Assembly (NCBI GenBank): GCA_002297545.1
Contig: DBLZ01000105.1
Coordinates: 944 to 7,187, forward strand
Reading direction: 5' to 3'
DNA length: 6,244 nt
Source of the DNA: Prevotellaceae bacterium UBA711
Lineage (GTDB): Bacteria; Bacteroidota; Bacteroidia; Bacteroidales; Bacteroidaceae
Both the position numbers and the translations under genes were made by a program. The notes under the pieces were generated by a model. The model ran no database searches. It was not told the DNA's origin and saw only the letters and a program-made list of their open reading frames with translations. This document shows, in pieces, positions 1 through 5,386 of the stretch; within the stretch, counting starts at the first letter, position 1, and every line of letters starts with the position of its first letter.

Positions 1-30
1 ATTTGCCACGAAAAACCCAGCCCTCGCGTG

Positions 31-52
31 CCGAGCGGCACCCGAGCGGCAC
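31..52. repeat. 11-bp perfect tandem repeat, two copies
   Basis: The unit CCGAGCGGCAC occurs twice in direct succession (31-41 and 42-52), followed by a degraded third start (CCGGAC at 53-58). It lies in a stretch (1-125) with almost no stop codons in any of the six frames, so frame openness says nothing about coding. The unit length is not a multiple of three, which argues against selection as a protein repeat. Looser repeats of ATCCGGC followed by A-runs occur at 76-87 and 101-111. One + frame is open from the window edge to a TAA at 130-132 and would give a basic tail. It could be the end of an upstream gene, but nothing recognisable supports that. No function is assigned. Confidence 0.6.
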
Positions 53-113
53 CCGGACGAAAGAGAAAACACCGCATCCGGCCAAAACCGACAACAACGA
101 ATCCGGCAAAAGA

Positions 114-145
114 TTTCCGAATCCGTAAATAAATTCGTTATTTTG
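114..145 (+). promoter_or_regulatory. Possible promoter of the structured RNA
   Basis: TTATTTTG at 138-145 matches the Bacteroidetes -7 consensus TAnnTTTG at five of six fixed positions. TTTC at 114-117 matches the -33 element TTTG at three of four, with a 20-bp spacer inside the usual 19-21. A start at about 149-152 would fall about 12 nt before the closing stem of the folded RNA, which is the main reason to take this imperfect match seriously. Confidence 0.4.
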
Positions 146-150
146 TCCTC

Positions 151-398
151 GGAGCGGTCGACACGATCCACACGACATACCTTTTTCACGAAGAAGCGTT
201 ATGCTTGTCTTGTAGATGAAAACCTGAGAAATTTTCAAATGAGCAAGGATAGCATAGTGGTTCTCACGTGTTGCGTGAGCTGCTATATTACTACATCTGC
301 TCGTTGGGTTTTCTCAGGACCTTCATCTAAGACGTGGTTGCATGGCAGTTCACGCTTTCTGTGTTGAGAAGGCCATGTACGCGGATCGGAGGATGACA
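151..398 (+). ncRNA. Candidate 6S RNA (long rod-shaped structured RNA)
   Basis: The segment folds on paper into one interrupted hairpin. Closing stem: 164-169 with 383-388, 173-178 with 375-378 and 380-381, 180-185 with 367-372, 187-189 with 361-363, and 192-199 with 352-360 (one bulged T). Then comes a poorly paired asymmetric bubble (200-212 against 330-351). Apical stem: 213-220 with 322-329, 223-231 with 310-318, 238-245 with 298-305, 249-254 with 281-286, and 263-268 with 274-279, closing a TGTTG loop. That is about 66 pairs including two G-U. This architecture is that of 6S RNA (ssrS), which binds housekeeping RNA polymerase by imitating an open promoter. The bubble carries TATGCTTG (200-207), close to the Bacteroidetes -7 box. 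No signature of SRP RNA, RNase P RNA or tmRNA was seen. Ends are approximate and no strong terminator is visible. A frame open across it has no protein-like character. The existence of a structured RNA is better supported than its 6S identity. Confidence 0.6.
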
Positions 399-533
399 TA
401 AGCTATGAAAAGAAGACAGGAACGGAAGGATGGTACTACCGATATTCATACTGTTTATTATCCTGGCCACGGGATGATGCGCTTTTAACCTAAAAAAAAG
501 ATGTCACGGTCAACCATATACAGAAAAAAAACG

Positions 534-541
534 TACTTTTG
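534..541 (+). promoter_or_regulatory. Probable sppA promoter, -7 element
   Basis: TACTTTTG is a perfect TAnnTTTG box, about 88 bp before the sppA ATG, so the leader would be roughly 80 nt. No good TTTG or TTG -33 element is seen 19-21 bp upstream, where the sequence is A-rich. The box lies within a small GTAC-TTTT-GTAC symmetry at 533-544. The remaining stretch from 399 to 628 shows no other feature I can support. Confidence 0.45.
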
Positions 542-628
542 TACTCGGATTAGTTCCATGGTCCCAACACGATAACGTCATGCAGAAAAGAACAAAAGAC
601 AATATAAACCAATGCAAATAGCAATGTT

Positions 629-2401
629 ATGAAAGACTTTATCAAGTACACCTTTGCCACAGTCGTAGGCTTGTTCCTCACGATGGCATTCTTTACAATC
701 ATCAGCATCATATCCCTGGCCGGTATGATTGCCACCGAGGGCATGAGTGCCCCCATCAAGGAAAAGAGCATCCTTAATCTGGACCTCAGCGGTGTCATCA
801 ACGAACGCGAGGAACCCAATCCCCTGGCCATGCTGATGGGTGACAAGGCAGAGAGCGTGTCTTTGGAGGACGCCCTGCTGGCCCTGAAGAAGGCTGCCAA
901 GAACAAGAACATCGAAGGCGTCTACATGCAGGCCGGCGGGCTGGGCGCCACTCCAGCCATGGCACAGGAGTTGCGTCAGGCTCTGGTGGAGTTCAAGAAG
1001 AGCGGCAAGTGGATCATAGCCTATGGCGACAGCTACACCAAGACGGACTACTACCTGTCTTCCGTTGCCGACACCATTCTGCTTAATCCCGAGGGGTCCG
1101 TTGACTTCAGCGGCCTGGCCACACAACTCATGTTCTTCAAGGACGTGCTGGACAAGGTGGGCGTGAAAATGCAGGTCTTCAAGGTGGGCACCTACAAGAG
1201 CGCCGTAGAGCCTTACATCTGCACCGAAATGTCTCCCGCCAACCGCGAACAGATTACCTCTTATCTCACCAGCATCTGGGACAACATGGTGGCCGACGTG
1301 GCCAAGAGCCGTGGACTGGACGCCACCAACCTGAATGCCATGGCCGACAGCCTTACGATGCTTACACCTGCCGATGACATAAAGAAAGCCGGCCTGGTGG
1401 ACAAAATCTGCTATATAGACGAGGTGAAGGCCATACTGCGCACCAAGTGCGGTCTGGATGATGACGACGACGACCTGGTGTTCGCCTCCGTCTCTGACGT
1501 GGCCAAGAGCGAATCTTTGGACGATAAGGTGGACAACAAGGTGGCCGTATACTATGCCTACGGCGAGATTGTGCAGAGTGCCTCTTCCATGGGCATGAGC
1601 CAAGCACACCAGATAGTTGGTAAGGAAATGGTGAAAGACCTGCAGGATCTGCGCGAGGACGACGACATCAAGGCCGTGGTTATCCGCGTGAACAGCCCTG
1701 GCGGCAGCGCCTTTGCCAGCGAACAGATCTGGCGCGAGGTGGAACTGCTCAAAGCCAAGAAGCCCGTGGTAGTCAGCATGGGTGGCATGGCAGCCAGCGG
1801 TGGTTACTATATCAGTTGTGCGGCCAACCGTATCTTTGCAGAACCCACGACCATAACGGGTTCCATAGGCATCTTTGGCATGGTACCCAATGCCAGCGAG
1901 CTGATGACCGAGAAGATAGGTTTGAAGTTCGATGTGGTAAAAACCAACAAGATGTCGGACTTCGGCACTTTAGCCCGCCCCTTCAACGAGGCAGAAAGTG
2001 CACAATTGCAGAAAATGATAGAGCGTGGCTACGACACCTTCACACGTCGTGTGGCTGATGGCCGCGGCATCTCTCAGGACAGTGTCAAGGTAATAGCCGA
2101 GGGTCGCGTATGGACCGGCGAGCAGGGCCTGAAGCTGGGCCTTGTAGACGAACTTGGCAATCTGGATGCAGCCGTGGCACATGCCGCAAAACTGGCCGAA
2201 ATGGAGAAGTACCGCACAGAGACCTATCCCGCACCTGCCAACCCCTTCGAGCAATTGCTCAACCAAAAGAAGAACGGCTATCTGGAGAGCAGTCTGCGTA
2301 ACATCATGGGCGAGGGCTATACAACATATTCTCTGTTGCGCAACATCAGCGAGCAGGATCACATTCAGGCACGTTTGCCCTACGAACTGAACATACGTTA
2401 A
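629..2401 (+). CDS. sppA: Signal peptide peptidase SppA, 67K type
   Basis: This is a membrane-bound serine protease of the S49 family that degrades cleaved signal peptides. At 590 residues it has the double-domain long form, close to E. coli SppA in size. One N-terminal membrane segment (about residues 9-34) anchors it, with the protease part on the periplasmic side. The N-terminal lobe has GTYKSAVEPY, whose Lys190 corresponds to the E. coli general base Lys209. The C-terminal lobe has NSPGG (355-359) and GGMAASGGYYIS, whose Ser390 corresponds to the nucleophile Ser409, followed by TGSIGIFG (410-417). Both halves of the Ser/Lys dyad are present, so it should be active. The ATG at 629 lies directly before the membrane segment, and no in-frame upstream start fits better. 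Between the lobes there is a run of six aspartates (277-282). The gap to the next gene contains a large inverted repeat, so sppA is probably its own transcription unit. Confidence 0.97.
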   Translation: MKDFIKYTFATVVGLFLTMAFFTIISIISLAGMIATEGMSAPIKEKSILNLDLSGVINEREEPNPLAMLMGDKAESVSLEDALLALKKAAKNKNIEGVYMQAGGLGATPAMAQELRQALVEFKKSGKWIIAYGDSYTKTDYYLSSVADTILLNPEGSVDFSGLATQLMFFKDVLDKVGVKMQVFKVGTYKSAVEPYICTEMSPANREQITSYLTSIWDNMVADVAKSRGLDATNLNAMADSLTMLTPADDIKKAGLVDKICYIDEVKAILRTKCGLDDDDDDLVFASVSDVAKSESLDDKVDNKVAVYYAYGEIVQSASSMGMSQAHQIVGKEMVKDLQDLREDDDIKAVVIRVNSPGGSAFASEQIWREVELLKAKKPVVVSMGGMAASGGYYISCAANRIFAEPTTITGSIGIFGMVPNASELMTEKIGLKFDVVKTNKMSDFGTLARPFNEAESAQLQKMIERGYDTFTRRVADGRGISQDSVKVIAEGRVWTGEQGLKLGLVDELGNLDAAVAHAAKLAEMEKYRTETYPAPANPFEQLLNQKKNGYLESSLRNIMGEGYTTYSLLRNISEQDHIQARLPYELNIR

Positions 2402-2411
2402 CAGCGACAAC

Positions 2412-2529
2412 GGGGTAACAGAGCAAGATACAATACCTATATGTATGCTCAACCTACATAACCCAATCGGCACGTACAGCCACACGCCTGACGGTAAATG
2501 ACTGTGCGTGCCGATATGTTTGTTACCCC
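2412..2529. repeat. Nested inverted repeats with three-way-junction geometry
   Basis: The outer arms GGGGTAACA (2412-2420) and TGTTACCCC (2521-2529) are perfect 9-bp complements. Inside them, 2466-2479 pairs with 2502-2515 over 14 bp (one G-T), around a 22-nt loop. On the left, GAGCA (2421-2425) pairs with TGCTC (2446-2450), and TAC (2429-2431) with GTA (2443-2445). Together they fill most of the gap between sppA and the ABC permease gene. The 14-bp hairpin is followed by a T-rich stretch (2515-2524), so it may terminate sppA transcripts. The right arms also overlap a -7 promoter box, so a DNA operator is equally possible. I recognise no known riboswitch class. Confidence 0.65.
2515..2522 (+). 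promoter_or_regulatory. Probable operon promoter, -7 element
   Basis: TATGTTTG is a perfect TAnnTTTG box, 30 bp before the ATG at 2553, giving a leader of about 25 nt. No TTTG or TTG lies at the usual 19-21 bp upstream, so the -33 half is weak. The box straddles the right arms of both the inner and outer inverted repeats, so a protein bound there would block transcription. Confidence 0.45.
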
Positions 2530-2552
2530 TACTCGCAGACACATAACATACA

Positions 2553-4052
2553 ATGACCAAATACCAACTATACCGCTTGCTGGTGGAGCAGGAAGAACTG
2601 AAGGACAAGCGGCACCCGATGTTCGAGAAGAACCGCTTCATGAAGCTTCTGATGTGGTTCATGGTGATATACTACGCTGCCATACTGCTCCTCCTTGGCG
2701 CCATACTGCCCATGGGCATGAAAGGCATGTACCCTGGTGTGGCGGCTTTCCATGTCATGGACGGCCAACTGATATGGATACTGTTGACAGACTTCTGGAT
2801 TCGCTTCGTTCTGCAAGAGACACCAGCCCATCAAGTCCGTCGCTACTCTCTGCTGCCCATACGCAAGAACTTCCTCATGAACATGCACCTGTTGCGCATG
2901 GGCTTCAGCCCTGGCAACCTGTTCTGGGGTTTCATGCTCGTGCCGTTTGGAGCCATTTGCGTCCTACCACTGCTGGGATGGTCAGGTTTCCTTATGTGGC
3001 TGCTGGGATGGTGGCTGCTGTGCATAGCCGACGGTTTCTGCTATCTGTTCTGTCGCGCCCTGTGCATGAAGAACTTCCTGTGGGTGCTGTTGCCCATTGC
3101 CGTACATGGTGCTCTGCTGACACTTGTGTTTCTGCCCGATAAGAACCTTCTGGACATGCCCAGTACACTGTTGCTCTATGGCTTTGCCAGTGGGAACATA
3201 CTATATTTCCTCGGCATAGGCTTGCTCATAGGCTTGCTCTACATGGCCAACTACAAACTACAGATGCGCATGGTCAGCCTGGAAGTTGCAAAGAAGGAAG
3301 AAGTGGAGATGAAGTCTACGACCCAGATGAACTACTTCAACCGCTGGGGCATAGTAGGCGAGTATCTCAAGATGGAAATCAAACTGAGACTACGTAACAG
3401 TCAGGTGCGCATGCAGTTCCTCATGGGCATATTCTTCATCGTGTTGTTCTCCGTCATACAGTACTTCAGCGATGTCTACAGCGGCACGTTCATGACCTCC
3501 TTCATATGCCTCTATGACTATATTGTACTGGGCATGATGACCCTCATTACGGTCATGTGCTACGAAGGCAACTACATAGACGGGCTGATGGCACGACGTG
3601 AAAGCATCCTGGCCCTGCTCAAGGCTAAGTATTACTTCAACACCGCCCTGCTGACCATACCGTTCCTCATCGTCATACCACTGATGGTAACGGGTCGGAC
3701 GTCCCTGTGGATGAATCTCGGCTATATGTTCATGACGGCAGGCATCCTGTATCCACTGATATTCCAGATGGCAGTGTACAACCGCGACACCCTGCCTCTC
3801 AACCAGAAGCTCATGGGCAAGCAGGGCAACACCATGCAGCAGATCATCAGCATAGTGATACTGTTCTTGCCACTTCTGCTGGCGAAGGTTTGTGTCCTGA
3901 CTTTGGGCGATGTATGGGGCCATCTGCTGCTTGTGGCCCTGGGCATGGTGGGAATATGCACTCACAAACTGTGGCTGCGCAACATATACACCAGGCTGAT
4001 GGCTCGCCGTTACATCAACATGGACGGATTCCGCTCCAGTCGCAATGCATAG
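2553..4052 (+). CDS. ABC transporter permease subunit, DUF5687-like
   Basis: A 499-residue inner-membrane protein with about 11-12 predicted hydrophobic segments, roughly at 31-53, 69-88, 122-143, 146-168, 175-194, 212-231, 288-305, 316-336, 361-380, 388-408, 431-450 and 454-470. The N-terminus is charged and cytoplasmic-looking, and the middle loop (about 237-287) is rich in Lys and Glu. This half-and-half layout resembles the DUF5687 family of Bacteroidetes ABC-2-like permeases; that assignment is from memory of the family, not a search. The next gene encodes an ABC ATPase 74 bp downstream, so the two should form one transporter in which this subunit makes the channel. No substrate can be read from the sequence. 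There is no Shine-Dalgarno sequence before the ATG, as is normal in this phylum. The start is supported by the promoter box and inverted repeat ending just upstream. Confidence 0.85.
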   Translation: MTKYQLYRLLVEQEELKDKRHPMFEKNRFMKLLMWFMVIYYAAILLLLGAILPMGMKGMYPGVAAFHVMDGQLIWILLTDFWIRFVLQETPAHQVRRYSLLPIRKNFLMNMHLLRMGFSPGNLFWGFMLVPFGAICVLPLLGWSGFLMWLLGWWLLCIADGFCYLFCRALCMKNFLWVLLPIAVHGALLTLVFLPDKNLLDMPSTLLLYGFASGNILYFLGIGLLIGLLYMANYKLQMRMVSLEVAKKEEVEMKSTTQMNYFNRWGIVGEYLKMEIKLRLRNSQVRMQFLMGIFFIVLFSVIQYFSDVYSGTFMTSFICLYDYIVLGMMTLITVMCYEGNYIDGLMARRESILALLKAKYYFNTALLTIPFLIVIPLMVTGRTSLWMNLGYMFMTAGILYPLIFQMAVYNRDTLPLNQKLMGKQGNTMQQIISIVILFLPLLLAKVCVLTLGDVWGHLLLVALGMVGICTHKLWLRNIYTRLMARRYINMDGFRSSRNA

Positions 4053-4126
4053 ACTCACGCAGACAGATATAAATAAGGTTATACACAACAGAACAAGGCA
4101 TAACGGCCTATAAAACGACACTACAC

Positions 4127-4867
4127 ATGAAGATCATAATAGACAACCTGAAGAAGACATTCGGAGACAAGACAGCCGTGGACATTGCCCACTACGAAAT
4201 AGAAGACGGTCAGATGCTGGGTCTGGTGGGAAACAACGGCGCTGGCAAGAGCACACTGTTCCGTTTGATACTGGACTTGATTAAGTCCGACACCGGACAC
4301 GTATTGATGCAACCGTCCAACAACGAACTGTACCAGGGCTTGGCCCACGGCACGGTTGATCCTGCCACCACAGAAGACTGGAAGGACTGGACCGGGGCTT
4401 TCGTAGACGAATCCTTCCTGATAGACTACCTCACACCGGACGAGTACTTCCAATTCATAGGACGCATATCCGGATGTACACAGGAGGACATCGACTCTTT
4501 CCTGGCCAAGTACGACCACTTTATGGCAGGCGAGGTGACGGGACAGAAGAAACTCATCCGCAACCTCTCGGCCGGCAACAAGCAGAAGGTGGGCATCATA
4601 GGTGCCATGCTACTGCAGCCCAAGGTGCTGATACTGGACGAGCCGTTCAACTTCCTCGATCCCTCCAGCCAGAGTGCCATAAAGCATCTGCTGCGTGACT
4701 ATAATGCTCAGACGGGAGCAACCGTACTGATCTCCAGCCACAACCTGCAGCATACAGTGGACATCTGCCCACGCATAGCCCTGTTGGAGCACGGTGTCAT
4801 CATCCGCGACATTGATAATGCCGACGGACAGGCTTCGGCCGAATTGGAAAACTACTTCGAGATATAA
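4127..4867 (+). CDS. ABC transporter ATP-binding protein
   Basis: A 246-residue cytoplasmic ATPase that should power the adjacent permease. Motifs in order: Walker A GNNGAGKST (35-43, Lys41), signature LSAGNKQK (147-154), Walker B VLILDEP (167-173, catalytic Glu172), D-loop FLDP (176-179) and switch His205 in SSHNL. The length is that of a single nucleotide-binding domain with no C-terminal extension, as in ABC-2 exporters. The signature departs from LSGGQ at two positions. The Q-loop region (about 92-98, FVDESFL) has acidic residues instead of glutamine, a pattern seen in several ABC-2 ATPases. All residues needed for hydrolysis are present. It lies 74 bp after the permease gene and 2 bp before the Fur-family gene, so the three are almost certainly co-transcribed. 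Substrate unknown. Confidence 0.95.
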   Translation: MKIIIDNLKKTFGDKTAVDIAHYEIEDGQMLGLVGNNGAGKSTLFRLILDLIKSDTGHVLMQPSNNELYQGLAHGTVDPATTEDWKDWTGAFVDESFLIDYLTPDEYFQFIGRISGCTQEDIDSFLAKYDHFMAGEVTGQKKLIRNLSAGNKQKVGIIGAMLLQPKVLILDEPFNFLDPSSQSAIKHLLRDYNAQTGATVLISSHNLQHTVDICPRIALLEHGVIIRDIDNADGQASAELENYFEI

Positions 4868-4869
4868 CC

Positions 4870-5295
4870 ATGCAGGACGCCAAGAAATATGAGCAAATCC
4901 TATCGGAAGCAGGCATACGTGTCACTGCTGTGCGCCTGTTGGTGCTGAAAGTCATACACGAACGCATGCGCGGTGATGCGTTCTCGCTACAGGACATGAT
5001 GAACGAAATGGTTACGGCAGACAATTCGTCTGTCTTCCGTGCGCTCACACTCTTTGCAGAGAAACGCCTCCTTCACACCATAGACGATGGCTCGGGCATG
5101 CAGAAGTACTGCCTCTGCTCCTGTCCGAATCATGACCATCGACATGGGCATGTCCACTTCACCTGCACTCTCTGCCAACGAACCATGTGCCTGACAGACA
5201 TGCCCATCCCACAGATAAGTCTGCCCGATGGCTTCGAAGTGCAGGATGTGGAGTTTATCGTCAAGGGCATCTGTCCCCGGTGCTCTGCGAAATAG
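4870..5295 (+). CDS. Fur-family metal-responsive transcriptional regulator
   Basis: A 141-residue protein of normal Fur length. The N-terminal winged helix (about 1-80) includes the recognition-helix region NSSVFRALTLF (52-62), the counterpart of the T-VYR-L motif. Then comes a histidine-rich hinge, HDHRHGHVHF (88-97), with His at 88, 90, 92, 94 and 96, corresponding to the family's metal-sensing His cluster. Two CxxC pairs (Cys99/Cys102 and Cys135/Cys138) form the usual structural zinc site. Extra cysteines at 81, 83 and 85 precede the His cluster and could add ligands. Whether it senses Zn, Fe or another metal cannot be read directly. The adjacent Cu/Zn-type efflux permease makes a Zur-like or broader metal role likely. 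The ATG lies 2 bp after the ATPase stop, implying translational coupling. The inverted repeat 49 bp after its stop is a candidate target. Confidence 0.95.
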   Translation: MQDAKKYEQILSEAGIRVTAVRLLVLKVIHERMRGDAFSLQDMMNEMVTADNSSVFRALTLFAEKRLLHTIDDGSGMQKYCLCSCPNHDHRHGHVHFTCTLCQRTMCLTDMPIPQISLPDGFEVQDVEFIVKGICPRCSAK

Positions 5296-5321
5296 GACAG
5301 CATGAGACAAGCGTTATTGCC

Positions 5322-5352
5322 TTTCACTTGCAAGAACTCCACCGTACCTTTG
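5322..5352 (+). promoter_or_regulatory. Promoter of the metal efflux permease
   Basis: TACCTTTG (5345-5352) is a perfect TAnnTTTG -7 box. TTTC (5322-5325) lies exactly 19 bp upstream and matches the -33 TTTG at three of four positions. Transcription would begin near 5357, about 30 nt before the permease ATG. This allows the permease to be expressed apart from the upstream ABC and regulator genes. Confidence 0.6.
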
Positions 5353-5377
5353 CACCGGTAAATCTATCAAAAGGTAC
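5344..5377. promoter_or_regulatory. Inverted repeat over the permease promoter, candidate operator
   Basis: GTACCTTT (5344-5351) and AAAGGTAC (5370-5377) are perfect 8-bp complements separated by 18 bp. The left arm covers the -7 box and the right arm lies just after the expected transcription start. A dimeric regulator bound here would block initiation; the Fur-family protein encoded just upstream is the obvious candidate. The arm spacing is wider than a classical Fur or Zur box, and part of the left arm is simply the promoter consensus, so chance or an RNA hairpin remain possible. Confidence 0.4.
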
Positions 5378-5386
5378 AGATCTATT

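Noticed and set aside
143..367. 74-codon + strand ORF
   Set aside because: It lies inside the folded RNA, has no recognisable domain, and its open frame extends from a stop-poor region; the base pairing explains the sequence better.
460..486. Possible terminator after the structured RNA (6-bp hairpin, then TTTT)
   Set aside because: The stem is short with a G-T pair, and the T-run is four bases and begins 7 nt after the stem; too weak to call.
578..1609. 343-codon minus-strand ORF opposite sppA
   Set aside because: Antisense shadow of sppA: His- and Val-rich composition from reversed codon bias, no domain, and sppA is complete with catalytic motifs.
2412..2529. Known riboswitch at the inverted repeat
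   Set aside because: No conserved core of TPP, cobalamin, SAM or other classes I can recognise, and the -7 box suggests transcription may start within it.
1970..2662. 230-codon minus-strand ORF
   Set aside because: It spans the end of sppA, the inverted repeat and the start of the permease gene; no protein-like features.
4094..4120. Short hairpin (AGGC/GCCT) between the ABC permease and ATPase genes
   Set aside because: Only four pairs and no T-tract; the two genes are expected to be co-transcribed.
3390..4121. 243-codon minus-strand ORF
   Set aside because: Shadow of the ABC permease gene; rich in His, Gln and Tyr as expected from reversed membrane-protein codons.
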